Source of the DNA: an uncultured Clostridia bacterium
Lineage (GTDB): Bacteria; Bacillota; Clostridia; Oscillospirales; Butyricicoccaceae
DNA length: 25,195 nucleotides
Direction of reading: 5' to 3'
Assembly: GCA_910586575.1 (NCBI GenBank)
Contig: CAJUJQ010000033.1
Location: 1 to 25,195, forward strand
In this document: one piece after another, positions 16,150 to 22,446 of the stretch
Numbering within the stretch: the first letter of the stretch is position 1
Layout of the letters: the number at the start of each line of letters is the position of its first letter
Position numbers and translations under genes: made by a program
The notes under the pieces: model-generated
The model's database searches: none
Told to the model about the DNA's origin: nothing
The model's input: the letters and a program-made list of their open reading frames with translations, nothing else

Positions 16150-16170
16150 CAAAAATCATGTGATTTTTGT
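16149..16170. promoter_or_regulatory. Perfect 10-2-10 palindrome abutting the -35 box
   Basis: ACAAAAATCA (16149-16158), TG, TGATTTTTGT (16161-16170). It touches the upstream edge of the -35 box of the sensor cluster, the usual place for an activator. The encoded NarL-type regulator is the first candidate to bind it; a global regulator is the alternative. Confidence 0.65.
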
Positions 16171-16190
16171 CAGGGAAATATTTGAAGCCA

Positions 16191-16224
16191 ATAAAAAGAG
16201 CGGCTTTATCGTTCTCGCCGCTCT
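16191..16224 (-). terminator. Terminator of the paaI-mutY-glycosylase operon
   Basis: On the minus strand AGAGCGGC (16224-16217) pairs with GCCGCTCT (16204-16197), followed by TTTTTAT. The stem reaches into the stop codon of the glycosylase gene. Confidence 0.8.
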
Positions 16225-16718
16225 CAAAAAAATTCACATATAAGGTTATATTTTTCACTCAGTCTGGACAGCGTCCAGGCGGCGTTTGCCGGGCTGGTGG
16301 AGGGCAGGCGGACCGCCGCGCGCCCCGTGGTGGGGAACACCAGCTTTTGGTAGAGCGTGTGCGCCTTTGCGCCAGTGCAGAAAATGGCGCGGATATCGGC
16401 CTGCCGCAGCAGCCACGCGATATCGTTCGGGACGGGGTCACGGATGGCGGCGTCCGACGCCCCTTCAATCGTGCAGGACGCCAGCACGTCCCACAGCGCA
16501 ATGCCGTGCCGCAGGCAGAGCGCCCGCCGCCCCTCCGGCGTAGCGGGCAGCGGCTCACCGAGCACGGCGGAAAGCACCGGCCAAAAACGGTTCTGCGGGT
16601 GGTAGTAGTAGAACCCTGCCTCACGGGATTTCGGGCTGGGGATGCTGCCCAAAATCAGCACCCGGGAACGCGTATCAAACACCGGCGCCAAGGTATGGTA
16701 AACGGTTTGCGGTTTCAT
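16224..16718 (-). CDS. DNA-deoxyinosine (hypoxanthine) glycosylase, uracil-DNA glycosylase superfamily
   Basis: The start at 16718 is set by GGAGG seven bases upstream and by an ATGA overlap with the mutY stop. The 164-residue product has the superfamily's N-terminal motif (LILGSIPSPKSREAGFYYY, then HPQNRFWPVL) and the C-terminal loop LPSTSPANA. Length and motifs match the deoxyinosine glycosylase group, which removes hypoxanthine formed by deamination of adenine in DNA. It is translationally coupled to mutY, another base-excision glycosylase, which supports a DNA repair role. I separate it from ordinary uracil glycosylase by the SIPSPKSREAGFYYYHPQNRFW stretch, described here in parts. Confidence 0.83.
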   Translation of the reverse strand: MKPQTVYHTLAPVFDTRSRVLILGSIPSPKSREAGFYYYHPQNRFWPVLSAVLGEPLPATPEGRRALCLRHGIALWDVLASCTIEGASDAAIRDPVPNDIAWLLRQADIRAIFCTGAKAHTLYQKLVFPTTGRAAVRLPSTSPANAAWTLSRLSEKYNLICEFF

Positions 16719-17749
16719 CCAAGCACCTCCAAAAACGGGCGGAAGGCGGAGGGCAGCGCGTATTCGTCCCGGAGCTGTCCGGGCGCCGCCCAGGTAAAGC
16801 CCTTTGCGGGGGCCGTACATTCGGCGTAATAGCCGGTCATATGCCATTCAATATGGGTGAAAATATGCTTTGCGGGGCGCAGTGAAAGCAGCTGCCCGGC
16901 GTTCAGCCCCCACGCTGCCAGCTGCTCCCGCGCCTGCGCCGGGGACAGCGCGCCATCCGTGGAGGGAAGCTCCCACAGCCCCGCGAGCAGCCCTTTTGTG
17001 GGGCGTTTCCGCAGCGCGGTCCTGCCCTCGCAGGAGAGCAGGAACACCGTGCGCGGCTCGATGCGGCGCGGCTTTTTCGTGGATTTCACGGGCAGGGCGG
17101 ACGCTGTTCCCCGGTGGAAGGCGGTGCACAGGTGCGCGAGCGGGCAGCCGCCGCAGTGGGGCGCGCCGTTCGGCACGCAGACGGTTGCGCCGATTTCCAT
17201 CATCGCCTGGTTGAACGTGCCCGCGTGCCCTTCCGGCACGATGGCGGCGGTCTGTTCCCGCAAATCTGCCTTGACACTGGGGTCGGTGATGGGGCGGAAA
17301 TCCTCGGTCAGGCGTGTCACGACGCGCAGCACGTTGCCGTCCACCGCCGGGACGCGTTCGCCGAAAGCAATGGAAGCAACCGCCCCGGCGGTATAGTCGC
17401 CGATACCGGGCAGGCGCAGCAGTTCCGCGTAGACGCCGGGGAGCACCCCGCCGTATTCCGTGCAGATTACCTTTGCCGCGCGGTGCAGGTTGCGTACCCG
17501 GCTGTAATAGCCCAGCCCTTCCCAGAGCTTGAGGCAGGTTTGCTCCTCCGCGTCCGCAAGCGCCCGCACATCGGGCAGCGCCTCCATGAACCGCGCGTAA
17601 TACCCGCGCACCGCTTCCACCCGTGTCTGCTGCAGCATGATTTCGCTCACCCAAATGCGGTAGGGGTCGCGGGTGTGCCGCCAGGGAAGGTCGCGCTGCT
17701 CGGTTTCGTACCAGGCCAGAAGGGGCGGGACAATCGCGGCGGGAATCAT
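16715..17749 (-). CDS. mutY: A/G-specific adenine glycosylase MutY
   Basis: The start at 17749 (MIPAAIVPPLLAWYETEQRD) lies in an ATGA overlap with the thioesterase stop and has GGAGAG six bases upstream. The 344-residue enzyme removes adenine mispaired with 8-oxoguanine. The catalytic Glu36 lies in SEIMLQQTRVEAV, the helix-hairpin-helix in LLRLPGIGDYTAGAVASIAF and Asp137 in PAVDGNVLRV. The [4Fe-4S] cysteines are Cys191, 199, 202 and 208, spaced x7-x2-x5, where the textbook first gap is six. The C-terminal half has the NUDIX-like domain that recognises 8-oxoguanine (RPTKGLLAGLWELPS). Family identity is secure; the extra residue in the cluster loop may be common in Clostridia. Confidence 0.95.
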   Translation of the reverse strand: MIPAAIVPPLLAWYETEQRDLPWRHTRDPYRIWVSEIMLQQTRVEAVRGYYARFMEALPDVRALADAEEQTCLKLWEGLGYYSRVRNLHRAAKVICTEYGGVLPGVYAELLRLPGIGDYTAGAVASIAFGERVPAVDGNVLRVVTRLTEDFRPITDPSVKADLREQTAAIVPEGHAGTFNQAMMEIGATVCVPNGAPHCGGCPLAHLCTAFHRGTASALPVKSTKKPRRIEPRTVFLLSCEGRTALRKRPTKGLLAGLWELPSTDGALSPAQAREQLAAWGLNAGQLLSLRPAKHIFTHIEWHMTGYYAECTAPAKGFTWAAPGQLRDEYALPSAFRPFLEVLG

Positions 17750-18162
17750 GACAGGCTCTCCAGCGGACGCTCGACATAATACATCGTAAACATGGCGGTG
17801 GCAATCAGCCGGTCGCCCTGGGTCACATCGACCTCGTAAACGGCGGTTTGCTTGCCGCATTTGACCTCGCGGGTGACGGCGGTCAGCGGTTCTCCTGCAT
17901 AGCCGGGGCGCAGGTAATTGATACTCGCGGACAGGGTGACCCCTACCCGGCCATGGGACGCGCCCGCCGTCCCGGCGGCAACATCGCAGAGGGAATAAAT
18001 CGCGCCGCCGTGCACGTTGCCGAGCGGGTTCAGGATATCATTGCTGGGGGGGAGGAGGATCTCGGCATAGCCTTCCCTGACCGTCAGCACCCGAAGCCCG
18101 TGCGCCCGGTTGAAGCCGCCGTTTTCCTGCCGTTCGCGGAGATATACCAACGCATCGCTCAT
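17746..18162 (-). CDS. PaaI-family hotdog-fold thioesterase
   Basis: The start at 18162 (MSDALVYLRERQENGGFNRA) follows AAAGGGG; the frame to 18258 runs through the promoter. The 138-residue product has the hotdog thioesterase signature NPLGNVHGGAIYSLCDVAAG, with His51 and Asp60 in the usual places. Proteins of this family hydrolyse acyl- or aryl-CoA thioesters in the cytoplasm. It is the first gene of a three-gene operon with mutY and a glycosylase, joined by ATGA overlaps, although no functional link to DNA repair is obvious. Substrate unknown. Confidence 0.88.
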   Translation of the reverse strand: MSDALVYLRERQENGGFNRAHGLRVLTVREGYAEILLPPSNDILNPLGNVHGGAIYSLCDVAAGTAGASHGRVGVTLSASINYLRPGYAGEPLTAVTREVKCGKQTAVYEVDVTQGDRLIATAMFTMYYVERPLESLS

Positions 18163-18196
18163 AATAAAAACCCCTTTCAAAATGGCGGATTGCAAT

Positions 18197-18225
18197 ATTA
18201 TAGCATACCATCGCCTGGAACGCAA
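18197..18225 (-). promoter_or_regulatory. Promoter of the paaI-mutY-glycosylase operon
   Basis: On the minus strand TTGCGT (18225-18220), 17-base spacer, TATAAT (18202-18197). The IS remnant's target duplication begins nine bases upstream of this -35 box. Confidence 0.65.
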
Positions 18226-18244
18226 GTTATACGCGTGGACAATC

Positions 18245-18463
18245 CAGGGCAGCAGCAATTGAAATTAGGCGAAAAGGATATCAAGAAGACGTTGAGGATT
18301 CAGGGCGGCAGCAAAGCGCTTTTTCTGGATGCTGACCCTGCGGCCAAAGTCAGCATTTTTGCAGAGTGCCAGAGCGGTTTTACGCAGAACATTCAAGTTG
18401 AGCGGGGACATATCTTTCTCCATTATATCTCTTTCTCGCTAAATTTCAAATGCTGTTGCCCTG
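18245..18463 (-). mobile_element. 219-bp internally deleted insertion sequence (ISAs1-like) remnant
   Basis: The ends are inverted repeats of ~24 bp: CAGGGCAGCAGCAATTGAAA on the left (18245-) and, read inward from 18463 on the other strand, CAGGGCAACAGCATTTGAAA. The same 10 bases, GTGGACAATC, flank both sides (18235-18244 and 18464-18473), a perfect target duplication. Inside is only the C-terminal end of a transposase. The CAGGG termini and ~10-bp duplication fit the ISAs1 family as I know it. The intact duplication suggests a recent insertion, presumably moved by a full-length relative elsewhere. Confidence 0.85.
18265..18423 (-). pseudogene. C-terminal fragment of a transposase (ISAs1-like)
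   Basis: A 52-codon frame from ATG 18423 to TAA 18265 contains MSPLNLNVLRKTALALCKN, then RRVSIQKKRFAAALNPQRLL. The NLNVLRK...ALxL...KKRF...LNP pattern resembles the C-terminus of ISAs1-type transposases. The catalytic domain is missing; a stop codon lies in frame six codons before the ATG. It ends just inside the left inverted repeat, as transposase genes do. Confidence 0.65.
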
Positions 18464-18495
18464 GTGGACAATCCATATTGCTGCACATTTAAATT

Positions 18496-18523
18496 TGTAG
18501 GGGAGGAGCAAGCCCCCCTACAG
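18496..18523. repeat. Dispersed palindromic repeat, copy 2
   Basis: TGTAGGGGAGGAGC-AA-GCCCCCCTACAG is a near copy of the palindrome at 10061-10098 (one base change in the left arm, a 3-base loss in the right arm). Two copies 8.4 kb apart point to a genome-wide repeat family. Confidence 0.7.
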
Positions 18524-18622
18524 ACCGGTACCGTTACAACATGCCGGAAAATGAAAAGGTTGCTATCGGTGCAGACGACAAAATCTGTTTTTGTACAGGT
18601 TTCAGGTATTTTTCAACTATAG

Positions 18623-18749
18623 ATGAGCAAATTCACAACTTGCACAAAAAATTGATTGTCTTGTATTCGGTGCGCGGACAAACGCTTTGATAAAGCACCC
18701 TTTGTCCGCGGGACATGTACAAATTTGTGCAATATTCAGATTTGCTCAT
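18623..18749. repeat. 127-bp long hairpin, MITE-like or structured RNA
   Basis: Nested arms: ATGAGCAAAT (18623-18632) with ATTTGCTCAT (18740-18749); TTGCACAAA (18640-18648) with TTTGTGCAA (18724-18732); CGCGGACAAA (18673-18682) with TTTGTCCGCG (18701-18710); and an apex GCTTT-GAT-AAAGC (18684-18696). The internal loop between the outer two stems is symmetric, seven bases on each side. No coding frame and no flanking duplication were seen. Confidence 0.75.
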
Positions 18750-18778
18750 TTCTTATTTATAGTTTCAAGATAAAAGGG

Positions 18779-18784
18779 TATAAT
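18779..18784 (+). promoter_or_regulatory. -10 box of the BofC-like gene
   Basis: TATAAT at 18779-18784 with a poor -35 (TTTATA, 18756-18761) at 17 bases. The long hairpin ends seven bases upstream of that -35. Confidence 0.5.
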
Positions 18785-18836
18785 TTCCAGTTTCGTGTCA
18801 ATGCTTCATCTAAAAGGAATGACAGGAGGCGGAATT

Positions 18837-19163
18837 ATGCCGCAATCGATGGTTTTCAGGCGCAGGATGCTGCTGGTGCTTCCACTGGCGGCGGCGCTGG
18901 CCGGGCTGTCGGCCTATGGCCTGACGAGGGAATACACACCGGAGCCGGTACCGGTTTCCGCACCGGCGGAGCCGTCCGCGAAATATGCCGCGCGGATTGT
19001 CGATGGACGGGTTGCGATTTACCGGGCGGGGGCGCGCTTCCCGATGGAGGTGACCGGGATTGAGGTATCCTCCCTGCCGCGCGCCGACCGGGAAGCGCTG
19101 GCGGTGGGGATTGACCTTGCCGACGAGGAAGCGATTGCCCATCTGTTAGAGGATTATTCGTAA
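18837..19163 (+). CDS. Small exported protein with BofC-like C-terminal domain
   Basis: The start at 18837 follows AGGAGG at seven bases. The 108-residue product has a basic N-terminus and one hydrophobic segment (MLLVLPLAAALAGLSAYGL) acting as signal or anchor, a Pro/Glu-rich linker, and a C-terminal ~55-residue domain: YAARIVDGRVAIYRAG, then EVSSLPRADREALAVGIDL and LLEDYS. The pattern G+(I/V)AxY...SLPxxDxxxLxxGI...LLEDYS recurs in short Clostridial proteins related to the C-terminal part of BofC. BofC in Bacillus affects sporulation signalling, but that role cannot be assumed here. A strong bidirectional terminator follows. Confidence 0.65.
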   Translation: MPQSMVFRRRMLLVLPLAAALAGLSAYGLTREYTPEPVPVSAPAEPSAKYAARIVDGRVAIYRAGARFPMEVTGIEVSSLPRADREALAVGIDLADEEAIAHLLEDYS

Positions 19164-19164
19164 C

Positions 19165-19213
19165 AAAAAAGCTGTCCCAAGGTGGTTTTTCAGCCGCGAG
19201 GGACAGCTTTTTT
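19165..19213 (+). terminator. Terminator after the BofC-like gene
   Basis: AAAAAAGCTGTCCC (19165-19178) pairs perfectly with GGGACAGCTTTTTT (19200-19213), the right arm carrying the T tract. Confidence 0.92.
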
Positions 19214-19301
19214 GATGATATGCCGAGATGATGAGCCGTAAATAGAACAGGGCGGGCACCATGGAAATGATTTCCCAGGGCATCCGCTTTTTTGCTGAAA
19301 A

Positions 19302-19318
19302 TCCGCAGATTTTTGGGG
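19302..19318. repeat. Third copy of the TCCGCAGA..TTTTGGGG repeat
   Basis: TCCGCAGATTTTTGGGG here matches the two units at 10939-11004 and again can form a short stem around CGCA (AAAATC/GATTTT). It lies seven bases before the -35 box of the flavoprotein gene. Confidence 0.5.
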
Positions 19319-19325
19319 ATGCTCG

Positions 19326-19354
19326 TTGCGGACGGGCGGGAAATGTGATATGAT
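19326..19354 (+). promoter_or_regulatory. Promoter of the flavoprotein/iron-sulfur operon
   Basis: TTGCGG (19326-19331), 17-base spacer ending in TGA, TATGAT (19349-19354): an extended -10 promoter. The ~107-base leader has a stem GTTCCTGCC/GGCAGGGAC near 19400-19442 and no recognised riboswitch. Confidence 0.6.
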
Positions 19355-19467
19355 AGAAGCGATCCGAAAAAAAGGAATCGAACAGGTTTAATAAAAGGTT
19401 CCTGCCGGGCACGCCGCCGCTCCGCAGAGCATGGGCAGGGACTTCACGTCAAAGGAGCAATGACGAT

Positions 19468-21492
19468 ATGAGCCACATTTTAATCATTGGCTGCGGCCCC
19501 GCTGGGATTTCGGCGGCTCTGCGGCTGGCCGAACGCGGGCAAAAGGTAACGCTCGCCTCCGCGAAGCCGCCCATCTATCACCGCTGCGCCGGGCTGCCGG
19601 GGATTGACCTCCCGGAAGATGCCGCACAGGAGCTGCGCGCCATGGGGGCGCAAAGCCTCAGCGGGCACGAGGTCATGCACGCGCTGAACCGCAGGCTGCT
19701 GCGTTATGAATCCGGCGGGGACTTCCGCTTTTGTCCATACCATCGCTTGCTGCGCCTTGCCGTGGGCGACGGCCGCTGTGTTGGCGGCGTCCTGTTCCAC
19801 GAGCGCACCGGCAGGCTTGAGGGCGTTGTGGCGGACGCCGTGCTGCTTGCCACCGGCGGCATGCATACGATGTTTCATGAAAACCGCTTCGGCTGCGACG
19901 GCCTTGCCGCCGCCCTGGCGTTTCAGGCGGGGGCGGCGCTGCGCAACCCCGACCAAATCAATACGAGCGGGCGTTACCCCATCTTTGAGAGCGGCCTGAT
20001 CACCAGCTGGGATGGAGAAACAACCGTGCCCGGCCTTTACGCCGCCGGGGAGTGCGCCGACGGCACCGCCGCCGCGTTTCCGTTTTCGCAGGCGATGGCG
20101 ACCGGCACCGCCGCCGCCGACTACCTCAGCGAAAGCCTCCCCGAAGCCGATCCCATCGAAGCGGGCTGCGCCGTGGCGGAAGCCGTCAACGGCGTGCAGA
20201 CGCTCATCGACGCGTTCCGCAGGACCAGCGGCAGCCGCGCTCCGGCGGCGGTTGAGCGCCGCATCCGCGAAACCGTCCAGCGCACCATGACCGGCGGGCG
20301 CACCGCCCGCCTGCTTCAGCGCGGGCTGCTCGATATCCGCGTGATGCGCCAGCAGGCGGGGCGCGGGGAGTACGACCTCGGCGAAGGGCTGTACCCAGTA
20401 TTGCGCCTGCCCTCGCTGCTGTATTTACTCGAAATTATGCTGACAACCGCCGCGTTCCGGCTGCTGCGGCAGGACGGCGATTTGACCGTGGCCCTGCGCG
20501 ACGGCAAAATCGATGTGACCGCCAAGCGGAGCGCCGCCGTCGAAGCCGCCGCCTATACTCCCGAAGCCACGCCCCCTGCTGTTGCGCCCGCCACCGGCGA
20601 GCCGCAGCCGGAAGCCGAGAAAACCCCGTCCGCGCGGGATGAGCTGATCGGCGTCGGGTCGGCGCTGCAAAACGCGGCAGCGAATGAATTCGCTGCAAAA
20701 TATCATGTGCCGCGCGCGTCGTCCAAGCAGAAGAAAGAACCGGAGCCTGCCCCGGAAGCCGCAGAAGAAACCGCGCTTCCGCCCGGGACGCGGCAATCAG
20801 CCGCCCCCGCGTTGGAGGATGTCGGGCTGTCCGAGGACACCATTTCATTCCAGCCGATCAAGGCGCTGGAAGCCCTCGCCGCAAAGGCTGAACAGATAGC
20901 GGCACGCCCCGTGCCGCCGATCCCGGAAGAATATGAACAAATCATGCTGGAACAGATTGTGGAAGGACCGCAGCCTTCCGCGTCCGTGCCCGTGCCGGAA
21001 CCCGAACCGCTTCCCGAGCCTGTGCCGGAATCCGCGCCGGACGCAGAGCCGGAGCCTGTACCCGAGCAGATAGCAGAGCCTATACCTGAGCCGGTTCCGG
21101 AGCCTGCACCCGTTCCCGCGCCAGCATTTGTGCCAGAACAGGCATTGGCGTCGGTCCCGGCGGTTACCGGACAGGAAGCGGTGCTCGACCCCACGCCGGG
21201 CGGCGCGGCAGAGCTGCCGGAGCGCCGGGAGCCGGAGGTATTCTCGACGGAAACGGTGCTGGAATACGGGCACGCCACGGCGGAGCCGGTGGAGCCGCCC
21301 CTGCGGGACCACGAGGTGTTTTTGCCGGATCCGGAAGCGCTGCTGGCGCTGGCGACCGCGCGCAGGGCGCAGGAGGAATCCGCGCAGGCGGCGAAGAAAG
21401 AAGAATCCGCCCGCTCCGAAGCTGGTACCAACCGGTTTGGCGGCTTTGAAGCCGACCCGGAAGCGCTGCTGTCGATCTCGCGGGACGAATAA
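19468..21492 (+). CDS. Fumarate-reductase-like flavoprotein with long Pro/Glu-rich tail
   Basis: Residues ~1-345 resemble the flavoprotein subunit of fumarate reductase/succinate dehydrogenase: dinucleotide-binding loop GCGPAG (8-13), LLATGGMHTMFHENRFGCDG (126-145) and VPGLYAAGECADGTAAA (187-203). A short helical region follows (250-330). The usual HPTG loop and the ESRGAH-type segment are not seen, so fumarate/succinate chemistry is doubtful. Residues ~355-674 are an unusual extension, low in complexity; 508-556 is dominated by PEPxPEP repeats, and DPEALL occurs twice near the end (621-626, 663-668). AGGAG lies 10 bases before the start at 19468. An iron-sulfur partner follows after 23 bases. 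The electron acceptor or substrate is unknown. Confidence 0.72.
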   Translation: MSHILIIGCGPAGISAALRLAERGQKVTLASAKPPIYHRCAGLPGIDLPEDAAQELRAMGAQSLSGHEVMHALNRRLLRYESGGDFRFCPYHRLLRLAVGDGRCVGGVLFHERTGRLEGVVADAVLLATGGMHTMFHENRFGCDGLAAALAFQAGAALRNPDQINTSGRYPIFESGLITSWDGETTVPGLYAAGECADGTAAAFPFSQAMATGTAAADYLSESLPEADPIEAGCAVAEAVNGVQTLIDAFRRTSGSRAPAAVERRIRETVQRTMTGGRTARLLQRGLLDIRVMRQQAGRGEYDLGEGLYPVLRLPSLLYLLEIMLTTAAFRLLRQDGDLTVALRDGKIDVTAKRSAAVEAAAYTPEATPPAVAPATGEPQPEAEKTPSARDELIGVGSALQNAAANEFAAKYHVPRASSKQKKEPEPAPEAAEETALPPGTRQSAAPALEDVGLSEDTISFQPIKALEALAAKAEQIAARPVPPIPEEYEQIMLEQIVEGPQPSASVPVPEPEPLPEPVPESAPDAEPEPVPEQIAEPIPEPVPEPAPVPAPAFVPEQALASVPAVTGQEAVLDPTPGGAAELPERREPEVFSTETVLEYGHATAEPVEPPLRDHEVFLPDPEALLALATARRAQEESAQAAKKEESARSEAGTNRFGGFEADPEALLSISRDE

Positions 21493-21515
21493 GAAAAATA
21501 AGGAGGGTATGACCC

Positions 21516-22199
21516 ATGCCCACTGTGACGATTGTGCGCCGTGAAACGGGCGGCACGGATAGCTTTGAACAGGAATTTGAGTTTGAAAAAGGCTTTCAAG
21601 GCTCGGTCATCGACCTGCTGCACGAGCTGAACGGGCGTGAGACGCTGACCGACGCCGCAGGCAACCCGGCGCGGCGCATCTGCTTCGAGTGCTCCTGCGA
21701 AACCGGGAGCTGCGGGGCGTGCGCGATGCTGGTCAACGACAAGCCCGTCCTGGCGTGTGAAGCCAGCGTGCCTGAGGAGCTGCGCCGCGCGGGCGGCTTG
21801 AGGCTTGCCCCGCTGACGGCTTTCCCCTGCGTCTGTGATTTGCAGGTCAACCGGGATATTTTGCGTGACCGCGCGCGGGACGCCGGGCTTTGGCTGACCG
21901 GCGAGGCGCGGGAGGCCGAGGACGGTTTCTTTTCGGCGTGCCTGCAATGCGGCCTGTGTGCCGAGGCTTGCGAAAAGTACCGTTCCGGGAAGTTCGACGC
22001 ACCTTGCGCCTATGTGTCCGCCGACCTGGTCGCGGCGCTGGACGGCGCGGACGCCGCCCGCCGGAAAGGTATGAAAAGGGCGTTAAAAAAGCCGTTCCTT
22101 TGCCCCTGCAAAACGGCTCCCTGTGAGCCGGTATGCCCGCAGCGCCTGCCGCTGCGCCAGGCGATCAAACGCGTCGGCGGTTCGCTGTTCCCGCGCTGA
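21516..22199 (+). CDS. Iron-sulfur protein, SdhB/FrdB-like
   Basis: The 227-residue protein has an N-terminal plant-ferredoxin-like [2Fe-2S] domain with Cys61-x4-Cys66-x2-Cys69-x11-Cys81 (CETGSCGACAMLVNDKPVLA) and a C-terminal cluster domain with Cys142, 145, 148 and 152 (CLQCGLCAEAC). Further cysteines at 196, 198, 203 and 207 (CPCKTAPCEPVC) may hold a second cluster. This is the layout of the electron-transfer subunit of fumarate reductase/succinate dehydrogenase. AGGAGG precedes the start at 21516. It is 23 bases behind the flavoprotein and must be its partner. No membrane anchor subunit is present in the window. Confidence 0.8.
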   Translation: MPTVTIVRRETGGTDSFEQEFEFEKGFQGSVIDLLHELNGRETLTDAAGNPARRICFECSCETGSCGACAMLVNDKPVLACEASVPEELRRAGGLRLAPLTAFPCVCDLQVNRDILRDRARDAGLWLTGEAREAEDGFFSACLQCGLCAEACEKYRSGKFDAPCAYVSADLVAALDGADAARRKGMKRALKKPFLCPCKTAPCEPVCPQRLPLRQAIKRVGGSLFPR

Positions 22200-22206
22200 C
22201 GCCGCG

Positions 22207-22249
22207 CTTTTGCGGCTTGCCGGGGCAGCCAGGGAATGCGCCGCAAAAG
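22207..22249 (+). terminator. Hairpin after the iron-sulfur gene
   Basis: CTTTTGCGGC (22207-22216) pairs with GCCGCAAAAG (22240-22249) around a 23-base loop. No T tract follows, so it may be a processing site or weak terminator. Confidence 0.4.
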
Positions 22250-22251
22250 GA

Positions 22252-22280
22252 TTGACGAATTGTTCACAAAGTGTTACAAT
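22252..22280 (+). promoter_or_regulatory. Promoter of the CoA-transferase gene
   Basis: TTGACG (22252-22257), 17-base spacer, TACAAT (22275-22280). Transcription would begin near 22287, leaving a 160-base leader. Confidence 0.75.
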
Positions 22281-22286
22281 AAAAAA

Positions 22287-22446
22287 ACGGAAGAAATGGG
22301 CGTTTTGCCCAGAAACGCGGTGGAATGGCGGAAACAGCGGCGCGGCCTGAAAAGTTCCGGGTGGGATTGGTCAGGCCAAAAGCGTGTTCCCGTACAGTCC
22401 GCGTGTCGTTTCAGGAAAAAGATGAAATTTTAGGAGGACGGTTTAC
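22287..22446 (+). promoter_or_regulatory. Long structured leader of the CoA-transferase gene
   Basis: The leader holds a GGGC-GTTTT-GCCC hairpin (about 22297-22309) and a longer stem, GGCCTGA with TCAGGCC (about 22345-22378), before the AGGAGG site. No known riboswitch was recognised; regulation by attenuation or RNA binding is possible but unproven. Confidence 0.35.

Noticed and set aside
19355..19467. Possible T-box or other riboswitch in the flavoprotein leader
   Set aside because: A stem is visible but the T-box signature and other known riboswitch cores are absent.
20703..21947. A 414-codon minus-strand frame with Ser/Gly/Thr repeats opposite the flavoprotein tail
   Set aside because: The repeats are the reverse complement of the PEPxPEP codons; no start signal is present and the frame crosses two convincing plus-strand genes.
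19468..22199. Calling the flavoprotein/Fe-S pair a true fumarate reductase
   Set aside because: The HPTG and ESRGAH-type motifs were not found in the flavoprotein and no membrane anchor subunit is present, so only a likeness is claimed.
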